Shown: piece by piece, positions 29,386-41,308 of the stretch
Numbering within the stretch: position 1 is the first letter of the stretch
Layout: the number at the start of each line of letters is the position of its first letter
Source of the DNA: Magnolia sinica
Lineage: Eukaryota > Streptophyta > Magnoliopsida > Magnoliales > Magnoliaceae
Length of the DNA stretch: 64,000 nt
Direction of reading: 5' to 3'
Assembly (NCBI RefSeq): GCF_029962835.1
Contig: NC_080582.1
Coordinates: 19,662,032-19,726,031 of the forward strand
Program-made: the position numbers and the translations under genes
Notes under the pieces: generated by a model
Told to the model about the DNA's origin: nothing
Database searches by the model: none
The model's input: only the letters and a program-made list of their open reading frames with translations

Positions 29386-31602
29386 ATAAACATGGAACCA
29401 CAGGAAACCAATTTTAAAATGAAAAGTAAAATGTGAAAAGGAAATCGGACTGGGTTACCAAATGAAGAATAAAGAGATAATAACATAACAAAAAACACAT
29501 AACCATTCGAATATGTTCCTATCGGGGAAACAAAACTTCTTACTGTTCTCCCCGCATACAAAACAACAGAAAATGCTTTAATTAACCATCTGTATTTAGG
29601 GAAGGTGAGGATGGTATGAAGAACACCACATGAGATCACAACGGCACGGCCATAGTTTCAATGGTAAGACATTCAATCCTCCACTGCTTTTTGCTGAGTG
29701 GTCCACTTGATCTTTAGATCTGTCTTGTTTTTTGCCTCAAGTCTTACAAGAAGCTCGCCAAATAGACGGACGGTTTGGATATAATATATACCTCATGAAT
29801 CAGGCTAACATAAACCAGTGGGAATGGTGTTATGAGCAGTATGGATGGCATGTAAACATCACTGTCGACCCAGGGAGGTTTCAACGGTAGGAATTTTCCT
29901 ACCCACCTTTTCCTTCGGTGTGGCCCACTTGGTTATTGGATCCTTCTCACTTTTTATCTTACGTCATAAAATTAGCTCAAAAAACGTACGGACGGGGTGG
30001 GCCCACCTAAGTTTCCAGCCAAAGGCTTTCGCGGGAAATCCGCGTCCATGATTCGCGGACGAGTTGCAGACTGTTCTTGGCAAAGATAGGACCGCTCCCG
30101 AAAATACACGTGGCAGTAGGCGGTGACAATGGGTCGAGTCGGGCCTATATGAGCCAACCCGCCCCGACCCTCTTTTGAGGTGGGTTCGGACCTATCTGAA
30201 TGGGTAGCGGGTCTGACTTGGGTTAGAAATCTGATCCGTTTGAGTGAATGGGTCAGGCTTGGATCGAACCCTACTGGACCCAACCCGCTCATATAGATCT
30301 AGACTAGATGACCCAAATTCGACCCAATCCGAAGCAACATGAAAAGGAGAAGAGGAGTTGGGTGGTGGTAGATTGGCTCGGGTCAGTCAAGATCGACCCG
30401 ATTACAATTGAACTGGTCGGTTCCGGTCCAGCTTGGGCTTGATGAATTTAGTGGGCCAGGTCTAGCGAGTTGTGGTTCGGTCTTGGGCTAGAATTCTTGG
30501 CCAAATGGGTTGGGTTGCGGTTGACTCAAACCCGGCAGAGAGTGATGTATCAATCGGGTCTGTCCATCTAGTGGGCCCTACCATAGGTAATCCGCATTCT
30601 AAAACCTTTGTGCCCTCTTTTTGAAGGTCAATGATCTAAAGGCTAGGATTACTCAGTATGCTGCTTTTGACCTGGCCAGCTAAATGGACGGCCCAAATAA
30701 CAAGTCAACTTGCCACGTGTAAAGCCAGGAGATCACTCCAACAACCGACTCTAGGTTATATCTCACTTGATCCATGGCCATGGAATCTTGCTTTAGTCAA
30801 ACGCTTATTAGAGATATTTCGCTGAATTTTTGTGTCATTTTTAATAATTGAATATTGAAAATGACTATGCACTTTAGGGCAATAGGACAATGCTTGGATG
30901 AAATTAGAGAAATGGGAAAAAAAAAAAAAAAATACATTAGGATTTAGTCATCATAGATGCTAATTCTCAACCATAGGTGAAAAGAGAACACTATATACAC
31001 TGAGGCTCTAGCTATTTGGTGGGCCACACATTAGGAATGGAGAGTATTTTTCTTGGGTTAGGGTTTCAAATAGGAGAAAAGTATCTCAAACCAAATCCTA
31101 ATATTTAAGGTTGTGGGCCTCCCACTAAGAGACCCTTAATTAATTAGAGAGCAACAAGTGTTTATCTTTTATTCCCGTGCTAATGAGGTGTATCTAGTTA
31201 TTATGATCTTTTCCAAAGAGGAATATCCAATTTACAACCTCTAATTTGATTGATTTAATGTGTGATGTCTGAGACTATAGTCTTTCCTATAGTTAAAAAA
31301 ATTTTGGGTTTTTTAAATTTTTAAACAACTCATATAATTGTTTAAATGTTTTGAAACTTTGTATGTTTTGGAAGATTAAAATTCAATTTTTTGGCAAACC
31401 GACTAAAACTAATTTCTTCTAACATATTTCATTTAAAACAGAAACTTTTTAGGGCAATTTAAAAACTAAAGATTGGTGGTAGCAAGTAACGGATTAAGTA
31501 GAAAGTGAAAATTTTTAGTAGAGAAAAATCGATGTTAGTGAGGATTACTCGAAAAGAAAGGATTTGAGAGAGTAAAAGAACATAATTCAATTAGTTATAT
31601 AC
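29386..31602. other. Intergenic DNA; GGGTCGG-type repeat at about 30125-30540; no gene seen
   Basis: Half of a foldback MITE occupies about 29650-30000 (ATCTGTCTTGTTTTTTGCCTC style). From 30125 to 30540 the sequence is rich in GGGTCGAGTCGGGCC / ACCCAACCCG words, another GC-rich dispersed repeat. 30540-31600 is AT-rich with a poly-A near 30918-30932. No protein domain was recognised in any frame. Confidence 0.5.
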
Positions 31603-31611
31603 ATTATTACC

Positions 31612-32136
31612 GGATGGGGATTGCGTCCTACCCCCACCGTAATCCATCCGGGCAGGGCTCTGTGGGGCCCATCATGATGTAAGTGTTTTATCCATGCCGT
31701 TAATTGTTTTTCTAAGATCACTTTTAAGGCATGATCCAAAAAACAAGGCAGGCGCAAGGCTTAAATGGACTACAAATTGGGGATTGAATGTCCACCATTA
31801 AAAACTTCTTGGGAGCTGGAGAAGTTTCGGATCAAACTGATATTTATTTTTTCGCTTCATCCACATCTACATGAGCTTATGAATAGGTTGGATGGTAAAA
31901 AAAATAAATCACGGTGGCCCTTAGAAAGGTTTCAACGGTGAGTGTCATTATCATTGCAGCTTCCTTTGGTGTGGTCCACTGGAGCTGTGACCCTAATTCA
32001 TTTTTTGTCTCATACCTTAAAATGATCTGAGAGAAAAGATTAACGGCGTGGATAAAACACTTACATCACGGTGGGCTCCACAGAGCCCTGCCCGGACGGA
32101 TTACTGTCCGGGCGGGGTAAGATGCATTATGCGTCC
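31612..32136. mobile_element. Mutator-like foldback MITE with perfect 9-bp TSD
   Basis: 525 bp. ATTATTACC occurs at 31603-31611 and 32137-32145. Long arms pair: GGCAGGGCTCTGTGGGGCCC with its complement near 32080-32095, and TAAGTGTTTTATCCATGCCGTTAAT with ATTAACGGCGTGGATAAAACACTTA. The nearly full-length hairpin makes it a plausible source of small RNAs. This is the best-defined member of the window's most common MITE type. Confidence 0.9.
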
Positions 32137-32145
32137 ATTATTACC

Positions 32146-33665
32146 CAAACATAAAGAAATTCTGATTATTTTAATTGAAACTTTCTAAATTAATTGAGGT
32201 TCTATATTTTACCCCAATTATTTGGATAAGGAATAGATGATAATGATGATATACCCACCCACCCACACACATATCCATTTTTTGTAATTCTTATCTTTTT
32301 AGTCTCAACTATATTAAACCAAGCTTTTTATAATCTTAATTTTTGGTGTTTATGTTTCTTTATAACTTTCTTTAATGATTGAAGTCAAATTAAACATGAA
32401 CATTTTCCTCCGCAAACATGATAGATCAAAGCTTACTTGAAAATATTTAATATTGATCTGACATGTTAGATAAGTTTCTTGTGTATCATCATTGTTGTAT
32501 GATAAGATCTTTGCCTCTACCATCTTCATGACCTAATCTTAACTCTAACTGCTTTCCCAACATACTTTTTTTACAAGCACTCCCATACTTCACACACTCA
32601 CACACCCACCCACATCTCATGGTCACTCGATCCTGGTCTCAGTGTTGAAATAGAGTCTATCTACCATTGAGCTATGGAGCTAAATCATAAAAATACACAC
32701 CAAGTAATGTTACATTATTGCAATTTTACCACGTGGCATAGGCTAATAAAGACACGTGTTAGTTTTGACCTTTTGTAATCAAATATTCCCTTTGCAGTGG
32801 CCCACAAAATTCATGATTTTTGGAGGTTTAGTTAGACTTTTGATGATTCTATGATCAACAGTTCACACCAAGAGCATCACCCAAAATAAATCACCAAATG
32901 GGAGTTGTGATGATTGGGCTTGATGTTCCCAAGTTCTAATGGCTTGCCACCACCACATCCCTCGGAAAATAATGGAAACTCTTGGACAAGGTCAACATAT
33001 ATGAGTGTTAGAGATGCATACTCTAATATGTTGTTGTTCAAATATTGGCTGTAAGTGAAGTGTGTCGACTTCAGCATATGAGGAATTGTAGGCAAGACAA
33101 AGGATCTGCAGACTATATTTATTGTTTGATTATTTCATGTGATTCCCAACTGTATGAAGAGATAAGATGGAGATAATTTTATTCATAGAAGCATTTTTTT
33201 ATTTTATTTTATGGAATATGGCATATTCATTTAATTGATGGTGGATGGCTGACCTTACTCCCTTTGAAAATTACGGGCTGCCTGTGATCATGACATGTAT
33301 CTACATACTCTTCTCATCATTATACTTATGAACTTTTTCAATATAAAACTTTTGCTTGTACCATAAAATTTGTCTTTATAGATCAAGTTCAAGGTATTTA
33401 AACACTAGATTGAGAATGGAAATAAATTCTCTTTGACTTCTTAGATGGCTAGCTAGAAGCTTGGATCTTTTAATGAGGTGCAGAAGTTTGAAGGCAAATT
33501 AAATACCCATGGTTGGTTGGTTAATGGGTTGTACAGCTAGAGGAAGGTTGTACCTCTCTCATGGAGCTCGTCTTATTCATGCCTTTGGTTTAAGGTTGCC
33601 ACAGGACTTACCCTCTACGAGGGTCTGATATTAGCCACCTCGTATCCTCAATTCCATGTCTTTTA
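32146..33665. other. AT-rich intergenic DNA, no gene seen
   Basis: No recognisable coding domain on either strand. It holds short CACACCCACC tracts (32260, 32590) and the tRNA-like relic at 32624-32690. Confidence 0.5.
32624..32690 (-). pseudogene. tRNA-like relic
   Basis: The minus strand reads TAGCTCAATGGTAGA, a good A-box, and about 35 bp on GGATCGAGTGA, a degenerate B-box. The acceptor ends pair only partly (CTCCAT with ATGAG). It could be a decayed tRNA or the head of a tRNA-derived SINE. I cannot assign an amino acid. Confidence 0.35.
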
Positions 33666-33889
33666 GGGCCTGCTTGGATACCACCAAATAAGTTACTTTT
33701 TAACATAATTTAAGTTATTAAGTTACTTTTTCTTTTACTTAAATTAGCTTAATAAGCATCACAACTTAAGTTAGTTTAATAAAAATCACAGTAAAAGTGA
33801 CTTAAGTGATTAAAGCTACTTATCTCAATAATTTTTTTTTTCTTTTTCTTTTTAACTTATTACTATTTCTCTCTGTCACTATTCGTATT

Positions 33890-34183
33890 AAAGGAGGCCC
33901 CATATGATGGATTATCCACATCGAAGGTGGGGCCCACATCAAGGACAATCCACATCAAAGGTGGGCCCCATATGATGGATGACCCCATATTAACGTGGGC
34001 TCACATAATGGATGATCCATATCAAAGGTCGGCCCCTAATGATAAATAAATCACATCCAAAGTAGGACAAAATGATGGACGACCCACTTCAAAGGTGGAG
34101 CCTACATGATGGACAGTCCACATCAAAAGTGGGCTTCACATGATGGGCAGTGGACATTGAAGCAGGGCCACATGATGGATAGC
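33890..34183. repeat. Minisatellite block 2, left part
   Basis: Tandem CCACATCAAAGGTGGGCCCCACATGATGGATGA-like units of about 31-35 bp, the same family as 2195-2995. The host element seems to begin near 33666 (AGGGCCTGCTTGGATACC). Interrupted by the solo LTR at 34184. Confidence 0.85.
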
Positions 34184-34865
34184 TGACGCAGGGATGAACG
34201 TGATGAGGATAACTACTCCGAATCCATGGAGCTTCTCTGGACTCCTCACAAAGACTTCTCGAATCCACGAGGAAAGAAAGCAGAAAATAGAAATAAATTT
34301 TAATAAATTCGAAATTGATTAATTAATCTATAAAAACGAGTTCACAACCCTTTAAATAGGGGTACCAAGCAATGGGAAAGAAATCAGAATCAAACTACAA
34401 CTAAAACTCCTAGAATCTGCGACTAACTAATAGACGATCGTGATGTCTACTAGTGCACAAGGTTTTCAGCCAAAAATAGTAAGTATCCTATTTGGCTTCA
34501 CCAAACTGTTCTCCTAATTATTCTAAGCTCTTTTCACGTTGGATGCAACTCCTAAAGCCCGACGGATGAAGAGTTATAATCAAACTAAAACTTACTATTT
34601 ATAGTAAAAACGAAATTAAAACAGGGAAACCACCGTCGATCCAGGGGTATTTCGCAAATCCAGCTTGCGCAACCCGGCATAGTAGGGTTGGTTGGCTAAA
34701 ATAGCTCGTTCTACCCCAAAATCATATATTTTACGCCTGATAACTCATTCTGTATTGTGAGATACGCCCGATCTAAGGTCTGACGGTCCGAATCACTTCT
34801 GTCGTCGACCGGGCCTTTTCTGATCCATCTTGGCCATGAAACTGTCCCCGACCCGCTCTACATCA
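34184..34865 (-). mobile_element. Solo LTR of the CRM-like family, TSD ATAGC
   Basis: 682 bp, TGACGCAGGG...CTACATCA. It is the reverse complement of the LTRs at 54538-55243 and 59734-60454, with an internal deletion of about 20 bp near its left end. ATAGC at 34179-34183 and 34866-34870 is a perfect duplication within the minisatellite. It shows that the CRM-like family has been active at more than one nearby site and that LTR-LTR recombination removed the interior here. Confidence 0.92.
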
Positions 34866-35480
34866 ATAGCCCACATCAAGGGTTGCCCCATATGATGGGC
34901 AGTCCACATCAAAGTTCAGCCCTTAACGAATGGCCTACTTCCATGGCGAGTCCAACATGATGGACGATTCACATTGAACGTGGGGCCCACATGATGGACA
35001 GCTCACATCAAAGGCGAGCTTCAAAGAATGGATGACCCACATCAAGGTGGGCCCTACACAATGGATTGTCCACATCAAACATCAGCCCTAATGATGAGTG
35101 GCCCACATCCAAGGTGAGTCCTGCATGATGTCAACCGACATCGGAGGTGGGGCTCATATGATAGACAGTCCACATCAGAGGTGGGGCCCACATGATGGAT
35201 AGTCCACAGGATGGGCAGTGGATATTGAAGGCGAGCCCCACATAATGGACAATAACATTAATGGCGAGCCCCACATGATGTATGACATACATCAAAGGTA
35301 GGGCCTACATAATGGATGGTGCATATTAAAAGTTGTCCCTTAATGATAAATGACTTAAATCCAAGGTGGGACCTGCATGATAAACAGCCCACATCAAAGG
35401 TGGGGCCCACAAAATGAATTGTCCACATCAAAGATTGGCCCCATATGGTGAACGTGGAATATGAGGGCGGACCAAACAAA
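34866..35480. repeat. Minisatellite block 2, right part
   Basis: Continues the 31-35 bp units to about 35480. It is followed by a T-rich tract and by AGAAACCAAGATAAGCTA at about 35585, the same right flank as block 1 (3100-3118). Confidence 0.85.
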
Positions 35481-35611
35481 CATGATGGATAAATACTTAT
35501 GTGATGTCGGAAAAAAAATACGCTTTTTTACTTTTTAGTTGACAAGTATATTACTTACCAAACAAGCTTATCTACGAAATAAGTAGAAACCAAGATAAGC
35601 TACTTAAGGAG

Positions 35612-36211
35612 TGCTGATACAAAAATCTGGTTCACCCTTGGTTCGCTTCGAACACTCGCACCGAGCCTTATAAACCTGCATAGGAGGAGGACAAAGGAGA
35701 CCCTGGCTAGAGCAGGGGACCCTCCGATGCCAAAGTCAGGCTAGGAATCTGAGTTTAAGTAGTGTAGTTGGAGCTTATGGTGTGAGATCTTGTGTACCTG
35801 TTTCAGTCATTATGCCCTCTATTTATACCTTTGGGTTGGAGTGGACGTGTCCGTCATTCTCGGCACAATCTCTGTCATCAAGCAGGAGCTACGCATGCAC
35901 TGATGTCGGCCGTTATCTTGAGATCGTGCGGCAGATGACTCTCTACACATGCGTTGTTGGAGACTTATTCGGCCATGTTCTCATCTGAAGCGGGATTCGC
36001 TTACGACCCTCCGAGCTCATAAATGAGCTGGTGGTCGGGGCCGGCGGGTCAGATGTGTAATAGCTTCTTCCGGGTTCCATGCCAGTGTCAAAGCTTTACA
36101 AAAGAACTTGGAATCAGGTCGGTTTGGATGTACTGCTATCAGTCCGAGGCTCTGATTGTTGATTTTCCTAAGTCGGCCTCTGTCGGGTTCGGCTCAGATT
36201 TTCCCATAACA
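35612..36211 (-). mobile_element. Solo LTR, Tat-like, TSD AGGAG
   Basis: 600 bp from TGCTGATACAAAAATCTGG to CCCATAACA, flanked by AGGAG at 35607-35611 and 36212-36216. It shares the start and the conserved hairpin (35696-35725) with the full Tat element, but is otherwise diverged. The minus-strand TATA is GTATAAATAGAGG near 35820. No interior remains. Confidence 0.9.
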
Positions 36212-36718
36212 AGGAGTAAGTAACATACAATCCTAACACCTCCTTAGTTTTTTATTCCATATTATTAGGATACTTATGGTTAGATAATAAAGTTATAATT
36301 TTTCTAAAGCTATATGTATTGGAAAACTTCTTATATATACAAATTTATGTTATTTTGATTATTAGGAAAGAAAGTTTCAAAAATTCCTTATCTAAAAGCT
36401 TCTAAAAAATTATAGTATTTTTAGACATTATAAATTTTTTTTCCTAATTCAACTCCTAATATTCTACATTTTGGTTCTCTCCTTCAAGTTTGAAAATTCT
36501 AATAAGCTTTCATTTGTTTTTTGAATTGCATCCATCAGAATTTTTTAAACTAAAGTTATGACCATTTGAAGTAGTGTTGTCTTGATTATCATTTTTAGTT
36601 ACCATACGATAATCCAGTCTATTACCATCTAACGACCTAAGGTTGGTGACATACCAAGCAACACTTATCTGAGGTTGGGACTTCTTTCTCGACAGGCTGT
36701 CTGCATGAGGAGTGTTTT

Positions 36719-37227
36719 AGGTGCGGTTCAGGCTTGACCCAAGACGGTGCGGCCCTTATTGTAGGCCCACATTGACGTATGAATTTTATATCCACTCCAC
36801 CCATCTGTCTTTATAGATCATTCTGAGATATGATTCAGAACTTGAAGCGGATCCAATTCTCTGATGGACCAAACCATAGTAAAAGGTTGTGATTGACAAT
36901 TAATGGGCCACTTATATTTTGGATGAAGCTGATTTTTTTTTTCATTTTACTTAATCCAGGTTTATGTAACGTATCAACAGGTTAGATGGAAAATAAGCAT
37001 GATGTAAACGTTATAGTGGACCATGGGAAGTTTTTAATGGTAGAGTATTCAATCACTACTGTTGCTGATAGTATGGTTCACCTTAGAATTGGATCTTCTT
37101 TCTTTTTGGAATCAGCACCTAAAATTGTCTTCCAAAATAGATGGATCGTGTGGGTACACAATATGTAGATCAAGTTGGGCCCCACAATGAGGGACGCACT
37201 CTCGTAGGTTAGGCTGAGGCCGCACCT
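36719..37227. mobile_element. Foldback MITE
   Basis: The left end AGGTGCGGTTCAGGCTTGACC pairs with the right end GGTTAGGCTGAGGCCGCACCT. Inside, GGCCCACATTGACGTATG and the complementary ATATGTAGATCAAGTTGGGCC form a second arm. Target duplication not clear. Confidence 0.65.
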
Positions 37228-37247
37228 AATCTGCTCCCTTCTACGCT

Positions 37248-37791
37248 GATTAGCTACTGACAGGTTGAGTAGCGAGACTAGCTACTAAAGTGTCATCACC
37301 AAGCTCCATGGGTTCCACCATAATGTATGTTTTGTATCAACACCTTCCATCCATCTGAAGAGATCATTTTAGGGCAATATCTAAAGAACGAGTTAAATCC
37401 AAAGCTCCAGTGGATCCCAGCACAGAAAACAGTGGGACAGTGACGCCCACCATTAAAAACTTCTAAAGGCCACAAAAGTTTTAGGTCAAGCTGATATTTT
37501 TGTTTTCCCTTATTTCATGTCTTTTTTTTTAAACTTTTAAATAGGTTAGATTTCAAATAAACATTATGGTGGGCCTTAGGATATTTTCAACAGTGGGAGT
37601 CACTCTCCCCAATGTTTTCTGTGATAGGTGCACTAAATCTTTTTAATTGCCTTATTCTTTGGCCCATGCCATAAAATGATATCTAAAAATGGATGGACGG
37701 TGTGGATATAACACATACATCATAGTGAAATCCACACAACTTGGTTACGTCACTTCAGTAGCCGACTCGCTACTCAACCTGTCATCTAATC
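37248..37791. mobile_element. Foldback MITE
   Basis: The arms GACAGGTTGAGTAGCGAGAC and CGACTCGCTACTCAACCTGTC are near-perfect inverted repeats, extended outward by GATTAG / CTAATC. It starts only 20 bp after the previous MITE. Confidence 0.7.
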
Positions 37792-37808
37792 TGTGTCCCC
37801 TTCCGAGT

Positions 37809-38300
37809 GGGAAGCGGAAAGGCTGGTGTGCCACATGCCACCAACCGTATTGCCATTGCTAAGTTCCGTGGCCCCACCATGATATAAGTGTTATATCCAC
37901 ACCATCCATCCATTTGGAAAAAATCATTTTAGGGAATTAACACAAAAATTAAGCAGATCTAAAGCTCAAGTGGACCATAACATAGAAAGTAGTAGGGATT
38001 GAACGCCTACCATTGAAAACTTCTTGGGGCCACAAAAGTTTTGGATCAAGATGATATTTGTTTGGTCCCTTCATCCAGTTCTGTGTGACATTATGGACAA
38101 GTTGGATGTAAAATAAACATTATGATGGGCCGTAGAAAGGTTTTAACGATGCACATCATTGTCCCCACTTTATGTGTCGTGGTCCACTTCAGGTTTGGAT
38201 CTGCCTGAGTTTTACAGTAAAGCCTTAAAATGATATTGGTATGGATATAACACATATATGATGGAGGACCATACATAATTGGTGATGGCAGCGCACCCCA
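37809..38300. mobile_element. Foldback MITE, right end degraded
   Basis: It starts GGGAAGCGGAAAGGCTGGTGT, the family's standard end. Its body has ATATCCACACCATCCATCC and the inverted GGTATGGATATAACACATA. The right terminus is only partly preserved (GGCAGCGCACCCC). It is the third consecutive MITE in a 1.6-kb cluster. Confidence 0.55.
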
Positions 38301-39199
38301 AGATTGTATAACTCCGATTTATCCGGTCTCGCTCTTTTTTTTGGCATGGCATCTCCACTATATATTTTGAAAATTTATCATCCAACGGCTCACACTAAGA
38401 CACAACTCGACCGTATGTTATGGTTCTATGTGCTCGACCTTATAGTATCATTTCCCTACTTTGCAAAGAAATAAATAAAATTTCATGTCTATTTTAAGTT
38501 TTATAGGCTATTGATTGGGTGGTTAGAATCATACCATCAATATGAAGGTGTCCAAGTCAACGATTATTCCGACCAGATTGCTCTGGCCTCCATGGTAACC
38601 GGCCTTAAAACGATGAAAATTCATCTTCTCTTTTAGTAAAAACCCCCCGACTACCCTCGCCGACCTACTTAACCGACCTCAAAAATATTTCAATGTCGAG
38701 GAGTTCCTTAGGGCTTGTTTGGGAGTCTGGATTCAGAACCCACAGGATTTGAAACTCCCTGGATTCGAAATCCTCCCAGTGGGTTTGGCACCCTTGAGTG
38801 TGAATCAACTTTAATCTAAAAGTAGCTATGTATGATATATTTACAGGGGTTTGAATTTAATTACTAAATCAACTTTAATATCTCTAATTAGTGAGATATG
38901 TAATTTTTTAGACAATGGTTGTGATAAGCCCGCTAAAATATATGCTTTGCTCGAAAATGATGAAATTTCAAGTCTTGAATGGGCCACAAGCACAAGATCA
39001 TGTCTGAGTGACTAACCAACGATTTTTAATCATTGATTTACATGGACAATATTTGGATAGTGTTGGACAATGTTTGGACAATGCTGATTTACATGGACAA
39101 TGTTTGGACGGTCTTGATCATCATTAATGGGTCATGTGCCCAATAGAATGATAGTATAGTGACACACATGTTACACCTGCAGCTATTGAAATGATTTTA

Positions 39200-39750
39200 G
39201 GCCTGTTTGAATTTCCAAACCAATGGTAAATACATGGGAAATAGGTAATAATGATTTCCTTAAGTAATTACAGCAGCAATACTAATGCTTGATTTGACGC
39301 ACTAAATCGATGATGCTGTGAAATATATGTGGGGCCCACGGTGATATATGTGGCTTATCCACACCGTCCATCCATTATCTCAGCTAAAATTAGGGCATCA
39401 TCCAAAAAGATGAGGAAGATCTGATCCAAAGCTCAAGTGGGCCACTCCACAAGATTTAGGAAATTAAACACCCACCTTTAAAAACTTTTTAGGGCCACTG
39501 TTTCCTTTGGTGTGGGTCACTTGAGTGTTGGATCGGGCTTATTTTTTGGCTCATGCCTCAAAATGTTATGCTAGAATGGATGGACGGCACAGATACATCA
39601 TAAATATTATAGTGGGTCCCACGAATTTAAACCAGTCCATTTGGACCGATTTTCCAAGTAGAAATACATATGATTTTCAAACGGGATGTAAGATTAATCA
39701 TTACTTATTTACCGTGTATATACATTGGATTTGGAAAATCAAACATGCCC
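39200..39750. mobile_element. Second Tourist-like MITE nested in the first
   Basis: GGCCTGTTTGAATTTCC at the left and GGAAAATCAAACATGCCC at the right, flanked by TTA at 39197-39199 and 39751-39753. The uninterrupted site is visible in the relative at 43675-44268 (CACCTAAAATCATTTCAATAG, reverse strand), which confirms both insertion point and duplication. Confidence 0.85.
39325..39625. mobile_element. Third-level nested foldback MITE
   Basis: Inside the nested MITE, GTGGGGCCCACGGTGATATA ... CCACACCGTCCATCCATT pairs with AATGGATGGACGGCACAGAT ... GTGGGTCCCAC. Exact ends and duplication not resolved, but the foldback of the GGGGCCCAC family is clear. Confidence 0.6.
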
Positions 39751-40785
39751 TTAGGTGTAATCCAAGCTCTCACCATGGATGTGAAACCTCCTCAAAGAGG
39801 GGATTTGAAACCCCCTGTTGCTTTATGCTACCAAATAACTAAGGGATTTGAAACCCCCTCAAATCCCCTCGAAACCACAGTGTCAAACAACTCCTTAGTT
39901 CAGGAAGAGCTACTCGAGAAGGAAACAAATTAGCTAAGGATAGGAAGCGAAGGAAAGAAGGGGAGCCATTTGCCGTTAACGTCAAAAGAAAGAAAGAGGA
40001 CGACCAAGATCAAGACCACCATACCAACCGACATTCAGAAAGTCACTTCCATTAGTACACTCCCTTGAACACTAAGCCGAAGTAGGTACTTGAGGAAGTT
40101 TGGTTGGTTAAGGAAACCTGACGACCGAGCTAAACCAATCAACCAAGCTCGGTAATAAGACTTGTCGGCCAACCCTGACCTACTTGACTAAGAGCGACCT
40201 CCCTTTTTAAAAGTAAAAAATGTACTCATGACTCTACCATTGTGTTTTTTTACTGCTTTACGGGTTATATAATAAAAGAACTTCCCCAAGTTAGGGGAAG
40301 AAAATTCTTTTAAATGATTTCTCGACTATACGAACTATACGACCGACTATGAGGGCTTCCCTTAGTGCAAGGGAAGAAAGTCACCCACTGTGAATTCTAT
40401 TATGAAAGAACCTCCCCAGATTATGGGAGGAGAATTTCTTTCAAATTCCGACTATCTGAGTTACGCGATCGACGACTGGTATTTTTATCAGTTGAAGGGA
40501 AGAAAAGTCTCTCCTATTAGTTCTACATCGCCCGACCTACTCATTCTATTTTGATTGGCCAACGACTAGGATTTTCCTTAATTGAATGGAAAAAAGTCTC
40601 TCCTATTAATTCTACCGTGCGCGATATACCACTGAACAATCTACTTATCAATCTTACGATTGTATGACCCACTAGCTCTACTTTGTTCGACCTCCCGACC
40701 TTTTCGGCGTAAGGCATCATACAATATCGGTCCATACTAACTTACGTCTCGAGCTCTTGAAGAACGCTCAGAAGTAGGGGGCTAC

Positions 40786-41308
40786 TGTTAGGGGTAAAAA
40801 TGGATCGACCAGATGTACAGATTTGAAGACTATGGATTGTTTAAGGGTTGAAAAATCGCCTCAGCCTCGGATACCGACCTTAGGTCCTCAGCCTTGGGTA
40901 TCAACCTCGCCCTCGAAGGTCGGCCTCGACTAAGGACCTTGATCTTGGATGTCAACCTCGGATATCGACCACCACCTCGAAATACAAATACACTTACAAT
41001 ATAGTAAGATAGGATTATCCTCTGAGATATTCGCTGAGGATCTCAGGAAATCAATCACGACACGTCTTGAGGAAGATTTCTTCTGTAATACGCAATCACC
41101 ATCCAAGAGGCATTGACACATATGTCTCTGAGACCAAAAGCTACAAATAAGAGTCTCCTCTACAATAAAAGTTATATACAACAATACCGATTCTTCTACT
41201 CCTTCCACAAACTTATCCTAACTTATGCATCGTATGGTCCCCAGCCTTAACCAGCGCCCCCAGTGCATTCATTTATTTTTCATTAAATCACAAGTACTTC
41301 AGCTAACA
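40786..41308 (+). repeat. 3' LTR of truncated retroelement
   Basis: 523 bp from TGTTAGGGG to AGCTAACA, with a 6-bp terminal inverted repeat (TGTTAG/CTAACA) and a polypurine tract immediately upstream. The flanks GCTAC and GGAGG do not match, consistent with this being the 3' LTR of a longer element rather than a solo LTR. Confidence 0.65.

Larger units (their letters stand above)
38711..39894. mobile_element. Tourist/PIF-like MITE, TTA duplication, carrying nested MITEs
   Basis: The left end GGGCTTGTTTGGGAGTCTGG and the right end CAAACAACTCC are flanked by TTA (38708-38710 and 39895-39897). Subterminal GGATTTGAAACCCC motifs repeat at both ends. Removing the 551-bp nested element leaves about 630 bp, close to its inverted relative at 43675-44268. 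It sits inside a decayed LTR-element interior that resumes at 39898. Confidence 0.8.
38570..40785 (+). mobile_element. Decayed 3' interior of an LTR retroelement
   Basis: The DNA upstream of the LTR at 40786, apart from the nested MITEs, reads as untranslated interior (repeated GAAGAAAGTC-TCCC and GACCTACC phrases). It ends in GAAGTAGGGGGCTAC, a polypurine tract abutting the LTR. No pol motif survives; the 5' part of the element is not in the window. Confidence 0.5.

Noticed and set aside
29325..29639. 104-codon hydrophobic minus-strand ORF
   Set aside because: It starts in unique DNA and ends inside the solo LTR at 28474-29385, so it crosses an insertion boundary and cannot be an ancestral gene.
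40786..41308. Solo LTR
   Set aside because: The flanking five bases do not match, and a polypurine tract (GAAGTAGGGGGCTAC) directly precedes it, so it is the 3' LTR of a truncated element.
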